From Sphingomonas sp. PP-CE-3G-477 (GTDB lineage Bacteria; Pseudomonadota; Alphaproteobacteria; Sphingomonadales; Sphingomonadaceae), in assembly GCF_003050745.1 (NCBI RefSeq), contig NZ_QAOF01000002.1, positions 390,034 through 454,033 on the forward strand: a stretch of 64,000 nt of DNA. Reading direction: 5' to 3'. The notes beneath the pieces are model-generated. The model saw only the letters and a program-made list of their open reading frames with translations, was not told where the DNA came from and made no database searches. Positions 54,870 through 62,517 of the stretch are shown here, piece after piece. Positions within the stretch are counted from its first letter, which is position 1. Every line of letters begins with the position of its first letter. The position numbers and the translations under genes were made by a program.

Positions 54870-55256
54870 TTAGCGGATCGCGACAACCTTGACTTCAACG
54901 GCATCAGCGATCGTCTTCCAGTTCTGGTCGCTGGTCCACGCGGGCAAACCGTCGCGCTGTGCAAGTGCCAAGCAGAAACGATCGCCAAGGCTAAGCCCCG
55001 CCTCGGCGGTTGCCGCCCGCAGCCGCCCGGCGATCTGCGCAAGCGCCTTGTCGGCCGGCACGACGGTCAATGGCAGTGGATCGAGCATGGCATCGACTTC
55101 GCGCTCGGGCATGCCCGCATGGATGAAGTGGCTGACGACCTCGGCATAGTTGACGCTGCTCACCCGCGCCCCACCAACCTCGGCCGCGACCTTTGCCGCT
55201 CCGCGTTCGCCCTTGAGCATGGCGATGATCGCAGACGCATCCAGCACCACGCTCAT
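54870..55256 (-). CDS. vapC: VapC-type PIN-domain toxin (module 1)
   Basis: A 128-residue PIN-domain ribonuclease. Acidic residues are seen in VVLDASAIIAMLKGE (D6), NYAEVVSHF (E) and LSLGDRFCLALAQRDGLPAW (D), then TSDQNW, matching the four-acid site. Its ATG overlaps the stop of the antitoxin gene as ATGA. It should cleave specific RNA, typically tRNA, when freed from its antitoxin. Confidence 0.9.
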   Translation of the reverse strand: MSVVLDASAIIAMLKGERGAAKVAAEVGGARVSSVNYAEVVSHFIHAGMPEREVDAMLDPLPLTVVPADKALAQIAGRLRAATAEAGLSLGDRFCLALAQRDGLPAWTSDQNWKTIADAVEVKVVAIR

Positions 55257-55498
55257 TCGCCGCTCTCCTCCCGACGTCGGGCAAGAAAAGCGTCAACGGA
55301 TGCCTCGGGGTTACCGCCGGTGTACTGCTTGGCCAGAGCCTGGGCGCGTGCCACCGCTTGGCTCGCCGTCCGCAACACCACGCCATCGTCGGTTTCATCT
55401 AGGTAGACCGCACCACCGCCACTCAGACCAAGACGCTTCCGGACGTCTGACGGCAGGCTCATTCGCCCGTTAGGCGTAATGTTGATTTGCACAGTCAT
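55253..55498 (-). CDS. vapB: VapB-type AbrB-fold antitoxin (module 1)
   Basis: An 81-residue antitoxin. The N-terminal swapped-hairpin AbrB/MazE DNA-binding fold is NITPNGRMSLPSDVRKRLGL; the C-terminus (ASVDAFLARRREESGE) would bind the toxin. It precedes vapC with an ATGA overlap and probably represses its own promoter in the 55499-55766 gap, which it shares with the divergent recombinase gene. Confidence 0.9.
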   Translation of the reverse strand: MTVQINITPNGRMSLPSDVRKRLGLSGGGAVYLDETDDGVVLRTASQAVARAQALAKQYTGGNPEASVDAFLARRREESGE

Positions 55499-55766
55499 AT
55501 TGGCACATCTGCCTCTGTGGATTACACCAGCGTTGCATAGCCCAGGTGGTCACCTATGGCAACGATCTCACCCCTGTGCCACCATCTTATTCCCATGTCT
55601 CTGATGGTATCATGTGGTGCGCAGCCACGACCCTGACATATAACATATTCGACAGGTGCGTTTTGGGTATGCCTTTTGCAGACCCCCCAATCGCTGGTAC
55701 TTTATTACCGTCCTGACAGCGTAAAAAGGACTGGACTAATAAGTACCACATATAGCAGACTGCGGC

Positions 55767-56429
55767 ATGTTCATCCGAGCCTATCTTCGCGCATCTACCT
55801 CCGAACAGGATGCGTCGCGCGCCAAGAGTGCCCTCGACGTGTTTGCGACGGAGCACGGGCTTAGGATTGCGGCTCGCTATGTCGAAAACGAAAGTGGTGC
55901 CAAGCTTCACCGGCCCGAGCTGTTCCGCCTGCTATCGGATTGCGAGCAGGGAGACGTGCTCCTGGTCGAGCAGGTTGATCGGCTTTCTCGCCTGACCTCA
56001 CCGGACTGGATCAAGCTGCGCAATCTGCTCGACACCAAGCAGGTCCGGATCGTCGCGCTCGACCTGCCGACGTCCTGGATTCTGACGGCACCGACCGATG
56101 AGTTCACCGGCCGAATGTTCGCAGCGGTCAATGCCATGATGCTGGACGTACTCGCCGCGGTTGCCCGCAAGGATTATGAGGATCGCCGTCGTCGACAGGC
56201 CGAAGGCACTGCGAAAGCCAAGGCAGCGGGCCTTTATAAGGGACGCCCCGAGAACAAGACTCGCAACGCGGCGATCTCGAGCCTTCTCCGCGATGGCCGA
56301 AGCTGGCGCGATATAATGGATGCGACTGGGTGCAGTCGAACGCTGCTCGCCAAGATTGCTCGTGATCGCCGTCTACAGGCAGAGGCTGACGCAGCGATCC
56401 GGGCGGCTGAGCCAGTAGCGCATCGCTAA
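55767..56429 (+). CDS. serine recombinase (resolvase family)
   Basis: A 220-residue resolvase/invertase-type recombinase. The catalytic serine is in AYLRASTSEQDA (S10); arginines in QVDRLSRLTSPDW follow, and the C-terminal helix-turn-helix is ISSLLRDGRSWRDIMDATGC. It has a normal length and no defect. It sits between two divergently oriented VapBC modules and may catalyse resolution or inversion of a mobile element. A crossover site could lie in 55499-55766, but I could not identify one by eye. Confidence 0.9.
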   Translation: MFIRAYLRASTSEQDASRAKSALDVFATEHGLRIAARYVENESGAKLHRPELFRLLSDCEQGDVLLVEQVDRLSRLTSPDWIKLRNLLDTKQVRIVALDLPTSWILTAPTDEFTGRMFAAVNAMMLDVLAAVARKDYEDRRRRQAEGTAKAKAAGLYKGRPENKTRNAAISSLLRDGRSWRDIMDATGCSRTLLAKIARDRRLQAEADAAIRAAEPVAHR

Positions 56430-56648
56430 TGTGTTCAGGCAGACTCTAGACCCTCATAATGAGGTGTCCATTTTAGCTGCTACCGACCCTGATTGAACGG
56501 GTCTCGTGTACCAAAGCCCATGCCCACTCAGGGTATACCCGGACTGACATAGAGGCCTGATAGGTTAGGCCCGATGCCAGAGCTCGCATTGTGTCACATC
56601 TCTTAAAGTGGCATAGGCTATTTAGAAGCATTGAGGAGGAGCGCCGCG

Positions 56649-56942
56649 ATGGCTACGCAGTCCATAGACGTTAAAGTTGCCAGTAACGGTCGGATGATTC
56701 TGCCAGCATCGGTTCGCAAGGCGATGGGGCTCCACGGAGATGCGAAGGTCATTTTGACGGTTGAGGACGATCAGGTCCGTCTGTCGCCGATCGGTCACGG
56801 GGTTTCTCGCGCTCAGGCGCTTTATCGAGAGCATGCCAAGCAGGCCCGAACAATCGACGACTTCCTATCTGATCGCAAGGCAGAGGCCGTCACCGAGGCA
56901 GGCGAGTCTTCGCATTCGGACCGGCAGGGAGATCCGGTATGA
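56649..56942 (+). CDS. vapB: AbrB-fold antitoxin (module 2)
   Basis: A 97-residue antitoxin with DVKVASNGRMILPASVRKAM in the AbrB fold, clearly related to the module 1 antitoxin, and a C-terminal toxin-binding part (TIDDFLSDRKAEAV). The ATG at 56649 has a GAGGAG ribosome site nine bases upstream; an earlier in-frame start is rejected. The stop overlaps the toxin start as ATGA. Confidence 0.88.
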   Translation: MATQSIDVKVASNGRMILPASVRKAMGLHGDAKVILTVEDDQVRLSPIGHGVSRAQALYREHAKQARTIDDFLSDRKAEAVTEAGESSHSDRQGDPV

Positions 56943-57325
56943 CATCTGTTGTAATGGATGCATCCGCAGTGCTGGCGCTAGTTCGGGATGAACCAGGCGC
57001 CGACAAGGTCACACCTCACATCGGACGAGCAGCGATTTCCGCCGTCAACCTGCAGGAGGTTATCAAGGAACTTCTGCTTGGTGGTTTGGGCGCAGCCACC
57101 ATCCGCGAGATCTTAGACGAGCTTCGTCTCGATGTACGTCCTCACGACGTGGAGGCCGCGTATGCGGCCGCTGAGCTGCACACTCAAACGAAGGAGTTTG
57201 GGCGCGGCCTTGGTGATCGCTCCTGTCTAGCGCTTGCGATCCTACTTGGCGTTCCTGCCCTCACTGCAGATCGCGAGTGGAAGAAGGTAAAGGCCAAAGG
57301 GCTCAAGATGGAGCATATCCGCTAG
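56939..57325 (+). CDS. vapC: PIN-domain toxin (module 2)
   Basis: A 128-residue PIN-domain protein: VVMDASAVLALVRDEPGADK (D), NLQEVIKELL (E), RGLGDRSCLALAILLGVPAL (D), TADREW. Same length and layout as the module 1 toxin, but only moderately similar in sequence. Coupled by ATGA to its antitoxin. Confidence 0.88.
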   Translation: MTSVVMDASAVLALVRDEPGADKVTPHIGRAAISAVNLQEVIKELLLGGLGAATIREILDELRLDVRPHDVEAAYAAAELHTQTKEFGRGLGDRSCLALAILLGVPALTADREWKKVKAKGLKMEHIR

Positions 57326-57382
57326 CAGCCGTCGCCAAAACCGGTCAGCTAAGGATTCCCGTTTTCCCGTGTCGTTTAGGCA

Positions 57383-57421
57383 ATTTCGAGAAAATCGATT
57401 TGGGAACAGATTTCGAGAAAA
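57383..57421. repeat. 12-bp direct repeat pair upstream of the MarR gene
   Basis: ATTTCGAGAAAA occurs at 57383-57394 and again at 57410-57421, 27 bases apart, in the 57326-57572 gap. The spacing is between two and three helical turns. It may be a regulator binding site; there is no independent support. Confidence 0.3.
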
Positions 57422-57572
57422 CGGCACCCAACACCAGTGCTTTTCAGGGCGTTAAGCTGGGGATTACCCACTCGACCTTCGTTTTTAGAAATTTGAAAGC
57501 GGAAGAACCGGCCCAGATAGGTCGGCTGCCCAATATCCGTAACTTGACACGTACCTTGTTACCGAACATCCT

Positions 57573-58067
57573 TTGACGATGGCCGACTATATCGAGTCTC
57601 ACGGAAGCGCATTTCTAGCGCATCGACTGCGCCGCTCGTCGGACCGTATCGTCGATCAGATAAGCGGCGTTCTTCTCCAGCTAGGCCTCGACGTTCCACC
57701 GCGCGGCGCTTCGATGTTGTTGCTGATCGTCGAGCATCAACAGATCGGGGTGGTGGATATCTCGCGACGCCTGCGATTGTCGCACCCGCTCATCGTCCGC
57801 ATGGCGCGGGAATTTGAAAGCCGCGGTTTGGTCGAGATCAACGCGGATCGGTCCGATGGTCGGCGACGAGTTCTAAGCCCGACCGACAAGGCGCGTTATG
57901 AGGCTGCCGCGCTTCGGACTTTCAATGCGAATCTGGAAGCGATGTTCGATGACCTGTTTGCAAACATTGATGCTTCTTTGATCTCGGTCCTCGATCGCTT
58001 CGACGCTCAACTTGATGCTTCACCGATCCCAACGCGCCTTGCCAACCGGAAATCGACCAAGGAGTAA
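57573..58067 (+). CDS. MarR-family transcriptional regulator
   Basis: A 164-residue MarR regulator (162 if the ATG at 57579 is used). The winged helix is visible as VVDISRRLRLSHPLIVRMAR and the wing as EINADRSDGRRRVLSPTDKA. It ends three bases before the S41 peptidase gene, so the two form an operon; MarR proteins usually repress their own operon and respond to small molecules. Confidence 0.9.
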   Translation: MTMADYIESHGSAFLAHRLRRSSDRIVDQISGVLLQLGLDVPPRGASMLLLIVEHQQIGVVDISRRLRLSHPLIVRMAREFESRGLVEINADRSDGRRRVLSPTDKARYEAAALRTFNANLEAMFDDLFANIDASLISVLDRFDAQLDASPIPTRLANRKSTKE

Positions 58068-58070
58068 TCG

Positions 58071-59126
58071 ATGTCCCGTCGTCGCGATGTTCTCATGATG
58101 CTCCTTCCTTTGATGGCTATACCCATGCCGCAGTCTGCCAATGCCCAAACGGCTCCGCCTTCACCGGCTCCGATCCTTGACGCAGCCACACGTCGTGAGA
58201 TCGTGAACACGTTCGCCCGCGAGATGCGAGAGCGGTATATTTATTCGGAAAGAGTTGATCAGGTAGCGGCACAGGTGACTGCGGCGCTAGGCGCAGGCAA
58301 GTACGACGGCGCCAAAACGGCGACAGATCTTGCACGCAAATTGTTTATCGACGCGGTCGCTATCACGCACGACGCGCACTTGGAAATTTTTGGTCCGGAG
58401 GGGCCGCATGCACCCCCGGCACCACAGACCAAGCCCCCGGAAAGTGCTGAAGCAGGGCTCACGCGCGCGGACAAGTTGGCGGGCGGCGTCGGGTACATTG
58501 AAGTGGTTGGCTTTCCCCAATTGGACTCGTTCAAGCGGGTTATCAATGCTGCGATGTCTGGTCTTTCTGGCAGTCGCGCGCTCATCATCGACGTCCGGAG
58601 GAATCATGGCGGTGACCCGGAATCGGTCGCTTACCTCCTGAGCTTCTTGGTTCCGCCTGATCTGCCGATCAGCGACATCGTTTTTCGAACCGCAAAGACG
58701 AATGAGACAACGCGGCTGAGCTTCCGAAGCGTTCGCACGCCAGTGTCTTTCCTGAGAGTACCTGTCTACGTGCTCACGAGCAGAGATACCTTCTCGGGCG
58801 GAGAGGAGTTCGCCTACGACATTCAAGCGCTCAAGCGGGGAACCTTGATCGGCGAAACAACAGGAGGTGGGGCCAATCCGGCAGGGCTGAGCGACCTAGG
58901 CCATGGTCTCACTGCAGTTATCCCGATCGGCCGAGCGGAAAATCAGATAACCAAGACCAACTGGGACGGCGTTGGCGTTCGGCCAGACGTGGCCGTCATG
59001 AGGGTAAAATCGAAGAAGCGTCACCATTGTTGCCGCTTGATCCTGGTCAGTAAGCTATACTTGGGCCTTTCACGAAACCCGATCGTTGATCGGAATGGAG
59101 GCACGGCGACTGCGGACGAAGACTAA
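58071..59126 (+). CDS. exported S41-family peptidase with an altered C-terminus
   Basis: A 351-residue protein of the S41 (tail-specific protease/IRBP-like) family. Signal peptide: LMMLLPLMAIPMPQSANA-QT. The helical N-terminal domain is at about residues 35-110, followed by the core domain (ALIIDVRRNHGGDPESVAYL, VLTSRDTFSGGEEFAYDIQA with the serine, LIGETTGGGANP). The conserved part ends at VGVRPDVAVM; the last 40 or so residues (KKRHHCCRLILVSKLYLG and on) are unlike the family and basic, so the 3' end may have been replaced by recombination or a frameshift. Confidence 0.85.
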   Translation: MSRRRDVLMMLLPLMAIPMPQSANAQTAPPSPAPILDAATRREIVNTFAREMRERYIYSERVDQVAAQVTAALGAGKYDGAKTATDLARKLFIDAVAITHDAHLEIFGPEGPHAPPAPQTKPPESAEAGLTRADKLAGGVGYIEVVGFPQLDSFKRVINAAMSGLSGSRALIIDVRRNHGGDPESVAYLLSFLVPPDLPISDIVFRTAKTNETTRLSFRSVRTPVSFLRVPVYVLTSRDTFSGGEEFAYDIQALKRGTLIGETTGGGANPAGLSDLGHGLTAVIPIGRAENQITKTNWDGVGVRPDVAVMRVKSKKRHHCCRLILVSKLYLGLSRNPIVDRNGGTATADED

Positions 59127-59248
59127 CCAATGATTTTCCTCAAGCCAGAAATGTTATTGCCCCGAATGATGCCGAAGATGGATGCAACATGGCCGCCCTC
59201 AATCAACCCAGTAATCAACACCGTGTTGGGAGGTGAGGTCGTGCTAGT

Positions 59249-59602
59249 ATGGAATGCTTCGTGGTCATTGACGTGATCGCTACGGTCGTGACTGCCTTTT
59301 TTGCAGCATCTAGTGGTCAGACTGTCATTACACCGAATATTACTGAATTCGATCTTGAAAAGGTTCGCCACAAAGACGCAACTTGCGTCGACCGCAGCCC
59401 GTCAGATGACATAATCGTTTGCGCTCCTAAAAACATGAACATTTGGATATCTCCAGCCGATGAGGCCAGATATGCACCGAAGCCACTTCGCGGAGAGTTC
59501 ACCGGACCGCTCAATTCAGAAACAAAGGTCCATGTTATTCAGGGACCAAGCCCAATTGTCGTGACACCTGCCGCAGCAGTAACCTTTAAGTGGAGGTTTT
59601 AG
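59249..59602 (+). CDS. small exported protein with DDIIVCAP motif (paralogue of the 21613 gene)
   Basis: A 117-residue protein. After a hydrophobic N-terminus (VVIDVIATVVTAFFAASSG) it reads EFDLEKVRHKDATCVDRSPS, DDIIVCAPKNMNIWISPADE, and ends TPAAAVTFKWRF. The order of motifs and the last 12 residues are the same as in the 21613-21936 product. Codon use here is more AT-rich than in the paralogue. Function unknown. Confidence 0.75.
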   Translation: MECFVVIDVIATVVTAFFAASSGQTVITPNITEFDLEKVRHKDATCVDRSPSDDIIVCAPKNMNIWISPADEARYAPKPLRGEFTGPLNSETKVHVIQGPSPIVVTPAAAVTFKWRF

Positions 59603-59704
59603 TAAAAATCGTTAAACGAGTTATATAATATTAAAAGACCTGAGTTTCGAACGAGAAAATGTAAAGTCTGATGCTGGCTGGTATTCCTGAAAGTTACTTA
59701 GCAC

Positions 59705-60112
59705 ATGGTTCTTTGGATACTTGTCGCTCTACAAACAGCGCCGGCTCTATCCGATGCTCAAAATTTCGACCTTGCAAAGATACCGAACCGTCGCAGCGCC
59801 GCGCTGTCTGCCCTCACGGTCGAACGTTGCAACGATGACGTGTCGGGTGACGAAATTGTCGTCTGTGGAAGAAAAAAAAGGAATTATAGATCGCCGCTTC
59901 CAGACGAACGTGTAAGCGACCGAGGTCGATCCGTTGGTGAAGCAATGACAGGTTCAGATGCTTTAAGACCTGCTGGCCGATGTGGCATCTTCGAAGGCGA
60001 GAGGCGCTGCAACAGGCAGGAGGCGGCTCAGTACGGATATGGTAACGGTCGTGATCCAATTACGGTGCTAATCCGCATCGCCGGAAAGATATTTAATCCA
60101 GAAGCTAACTAG
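59705..60112 (+). CDS. small exported protein with DEIVVCG motif
   Basis: A 135-residue protein with a short signal peptide (MVLWILVALQTAPALS). It shares NFDLAKI, a following cysteine, and SGDEIVVCGRKKRNYRSPLP with the family above, but has a different C-terminus with two more cysteines (GRCGIFEGERRCNRQEA). A run of eight A lies in the RKKR codons. Function unknown. Its end overlaps the convergent gene by eight bases. Confidence 0.7.
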   Translation: MVLWILVALQTAPALSDAQNFDLAKIPNRRSAALSALTVERCNDDVSGDEIVVCGRKKRNYRSPLPDERVSDRGRSVGEAMTGSDALRPAGRCGIFEGERRCNRQEAAQYGYGNGRDPITVLIRIAGKIFNPEAN

Positions 60113-60491
60113 GCTTTGATCCACGAATACCTTGGCGCTGTTTTGCAAGCTCTCCTATAAAAACTACCCGCTTATCGACAAGACAGATAGAAAGATCGCG
60201 CTTAACGCTTTCCTTCATCGAAACGCGAACATCTTTTGGAAGAGATTTTTCGTCGGTTGCGGCAATTCGGGATGCCAACTGATCGGCACAGGCCTCAAAC
60301 GCTCTGCAACCAAGAGTGTCGATATCCCGATCGCCACTCGAAGTTTTGGTAGAACAGCGTAGCTTGCTCCCCCGGATTGCATACCTACCTGTCCAATTTG
60401 ACAACCGCTGCCCAATGACCACGATTTCCGTTTGTTCGGATCCGACTATGGCTTGTTGAGCCAGGAGCAAAGCGGCCGTTAGGATCAGCAT
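60105..60491 (-). CDS. small exported protein with EIVVIGQR motif
   Basis: A 128-residue protein with a short signal peptide (MLILTAALLLAQQA), then TEIVVIGQRLSNWTGRYAIR, and cysteines in LRCSTKTSSGDRDIDTLGCR, FEACADQL and ICLVDKR. The pattern (EIVV near the N-terminus, SSGD, GC..FEAC) is known to me from sphingomonad hypothetical proteins but has no assigned function. Confidence 0.7.
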   Translation of the reverse strand: MLILTAALLLAQQAIVGSEQTEIVVIGQRLSNWTGRYAIRGSKLRCSTKTSSGDRDIDTLGCRAFEACADQLASRIAATDEKSLPKDVRVSMKESVKRDLSICLVDKRVVFIGELAKQRQGIRGSKPS

Positions 60492-60731
60492 GTACCCTCC
60501 AGGTTACCCGCCTGTTGGCTACAAGCGACGATGCGGCAAACGATATCAGGCGCGGCATCGAACGCCAGCTTTCTTGATATTCGATCCTATTTCGAGAACC
60601 GAAGCTAGTACGGGTCGCGTCGCAAAAGGGGACCCTTAAGCAACGCCAGAGACCCGCTCACAGCCAGGTCATTCATGCCCTCTACCGAATTTCTCGATTG
60701 CTGCCGTTCGTCAATGCGGTAGGCTTTGTCG

Positions 60732-60881
60732 ATGGACATGTTCATGACATTCATCGCTGAAGATGTTGTCGGTTGGGTGGATGATCGGTTCGGTCGAGCA
60801 ACCGCATGGATCGTCAGCATCCTTGCCGTTCTGGCGCTGACTGGCGGGGCAATTACCCTTGCCGTCTACCTGATGGGTTGA
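60732..60881 (+). CDS. 49-residue membrane protein
   Basis: The frame reads MDMFMTFIAEDVVGWVDDRF, then GRATAWIVSILAVLALTGGA and ITLAVYLMG. Residues 24-48 form one membrane segment preceded by an acidic, amphipathic N-terminus. There is no close relative that I can name. Confidence 0.5.
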   Translation: MDMFMTFIAEDVVGWVDDRFGRATAWIVSILAVLALTGGAITLAVYLMG

Positions 60882-60917
60882 TGTCGAGATCGCCCAGTTG
60901 CGGACATTGCTGCCAAG

Positions 60918-61103
60918 ATGGACAAGGCTTCTATGTCCGAACCGCTCGACGCTATAGTTGACCGCATTGATACAGGCGCTTTTCTACGCCGCAGCCATTC
61001 CATCGTCCGCCCTTTAGTCGAAAAGCTGGTCACCCTATCGCCGCTTGCCTCTGAGGTAGTGGCAGCGTTCGACCAAGGGACGGGGGACAAACCGATCTTC
61101 TGA
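60918..61103 (+). CDS. small protein of unknown function (61 aa)
   Basis: A 61-residue soluble protein (MSEPLDAIVDRIDTGAFLRR, then LVEKLVTLSPLASEVVAAFD). It follows the 49-residue membrane protein gene by 36 bases on the same strand. No motif known to me. The composition is protein-like, but the call rests on that and on position. Confidence 0.4.
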   Translation: MDKASMSEPLDAIVDRIDTGAFLRRSHSIVRPLVEKLVTLSPLASEVVAAFDQGTGDKPIF

Positions 61104-61168
61104 CACGGCTGTGGACGGAAATCGAAAGCCTGCCGCTGGATCGGCAGGGTGGCCGTCGAGCATAGTCA

Positions 61169-61342
61169 TCAATTTCTATGAGATCCGCGATCGTTCTGAA
61201 CGCGCGCAGCGCGTTCCCCAAGCGTCGCGTATTCTGACGCCGAATTGAGGCGCTGTTTCTTCTGTACGGGATCGACAGTCAGTGCCGCCGCCTCCAATTG
61301 CTCCTGCGCTCGCCGAGCATAATAATTCGTATCGTTGTCCAC
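61169..61342 (-). CDS. small helical protein, GTG start (57 aa)
   Basis: The frame from GTG at 61342 reads VDNDTNYYARRAQEQLEAAA, LTVDPVQKKQRLNSASEYAT, LGERAARVQN and DRGSHRN. This pattern (YYxRRAxxELxxA...A..YxxLxERA) is common in sphingomonad small conserved proteins that form a helical pair. A GGGGCCGG stretch upstream could serve as a ribosome site. It overlaps another minus-strand frame (61279-61485), which I do not support. Confidence 0.5.
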   Translation of the reverse strand: MDNDTNYYARRAQEQLEAAALTVDPVQKKQRLNSASEYATLGERAARVQNDRGSHRN

Positions 61343-61507
61343 CCGGCCCCCGGTCGATGCGTCGCACGCAAAAGGATGTCCTTTACATCAGGATGATCGA
61401 GTGTTTCGGCGAGATAGAACCATATTGGACTAGTTTCAGGCGCGACTTGACTGGTCTCGCCCCCCGCCGGCCGTAAGGTATTCATTATCTATCAAGCGCT
61501 TAGCTTA

Positions 61508-61792
61508 TTATTTTTTGCGCTGGGCATTGCCGACCGCCTCGCACCCACTTCCTACATCATGAGGGCATGGTGGTAATGGATGAGGAGCGTCAGGAATAAT
61601 ACGAGGACCCATTGCATAACTCCGGATTATAGCAATGTCCTTCTTCGAAGCTGGCATCTGTACGGGACCAATACCTCTTATCTTTGTGCTAGGTTTAACA
61701 GTCTGCTTAGATTGTATCTGAGCAAAGGCTATCTGCGAAGTAGATATTGCCATGATCATAATGCCGAACTTCAAGTTTATTTCAGTTTTCAT
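61508..61792 (-). CDS. small exported protein, partner of the 61789 gene
   Basis: A 94-residue protein with a signal peptide (NLKFGIMIMAISTSQIAFA-QI) and a basic, proline-rich mature part ending PPCPHDVGSGCEAVGNAQRK with two cysteines. Its ATG at 61792 overlaps the stop of the upstream gene, so the two are coupled. AT-rich compared with the rest of the window. Function unknown. Confidence 0.55.
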   Translation of the reverse strand: MKTEINLKFGIMIMAISTSQIAFAQIQSKQTVKPSTKIRGIGPVQMPASKKDIAIIRSYAMGPRIIPDAPHPLPPCPHDVGSGCEAVGNAQRKK

Positions 61793-62517
61793 AGCGGTCG
61801 ATATCCAAAAGGGGGCCAATTTGAATAAACATTCAGAGGGCTGATACTTATTCCGATTGCATCGGCAATATTTTTTGCAATAGTATTAGTGTATGCCTCT
61901 TGGCCTTCAAAAAATTCGTTACCCTTAGCATACGCGCCACTAGCCGTATTATTAGCTATTGTATCTTGATAGCTGTTCACCATCCAAGATCTTGTTAGTA
62001 AGCCAGTTTGCGTATTATGGCTAACTTTATGTAAAAGGAGATAATTTATCCCTTCTTGACCATACATCATGTAATGAGCTAGTTCTCTAAAATCTATATC
62101 GAATCTGTCACCGTAGTTCGCTCCCGCATATCCATTCCCATATGTACGTCCTGTAATGTACGCTCTCATTCCATCTAATTTAGATAGCAATTGGTTTCCG
62201 GTTATTTGTTCACCAAGGCCTCCAAAAATTGTTTGTAAGCTGCTTATTCCTGATATTAGATTTCTAAATTGAGTATAATATTCTGAGAACTGACTGACGA
62301 CACTATCGATCAGCTGCCTGTTCAAATCTCTTGGAGAAGTATTATCTACGATCAGATTGGCGTATGGTCCAAATTGCCAAGTATCATCGCGCTCGGATGG
62401 GTCTAAGTTATTCCAATATTGGTTGAAACTCGATAGAGAATCATAACTAATTGCCCCGGGTAAGCGGTTTACAATTATGACAATTTCAATTGGAAGCGGT
62501 GTTGGATTACTTGCCAT
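61789..62517 (-). CDS. protein with a degenerate zincin-like motif (HKVSH)
   Basis: A 242-residue protein of unknown family. It starts PLPIEIVIIVNRLPG, similar to the EIVV...R.P motif in other proteins of the window. At residues 163-167 it has HKVSH, followed about 40 residues later by EFFEGQEAYTN. This looks like a gluzincin HEXXH + E site in which the catalytic glutamate (residue 164) has become lysine (codon AAA). No signal peptide is obvious. The sequence is AT-rich, suggesting recent acquisition. It is coupled to the small exported protein downstream. Confidence 0.6.
   Translation of the reverse strand: MASNPTPLPIEIVIIVNRLPGAISYDSLSSFNQYWNNLDPSERDDTWQFGPYANLIVDNTSPRDLNRQLIDSVVSQFSEYYTQFRNLISGISSLQTIFGGLGEQITGNQLLSKLDGMRAYITGRTYGNGYAGANYGDRFDIDFRELAHYMMYGQEGINYLLLHKVSHNTQTGLLTRSWMVNSYQDTIANNTASGAYAKGNEFFEGQEAYTNTIAKNIADAIGISISPLNVYSNWPPFGYRPL

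Noticed and set aside
55587..55910. Minus-strand frame over the start of the serine recombinase gene
   Set aside because: No motif, and it overlaps a well-supported recombinase.
57544..57570. Sigma-70-like promoter (TTGACA) before the MarR gene
   Set aside because: A -10 element at normal spacing would fall on the start codon, and none of the candidates resembles the consensus.
59123..59371. Minus-strand 82-codon frame
   Set aside because: Antisense to the exported DDIIVCAP protein gene, whose paralogue supports the plus strand.
61279..61485. Minus-strand 68-codon frame overlapping the 57-residue GTG-start gene
   Set aside because: No motif known; the overlapping frame has the more typical conserved pattern. 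I cannot exclude that it is real.
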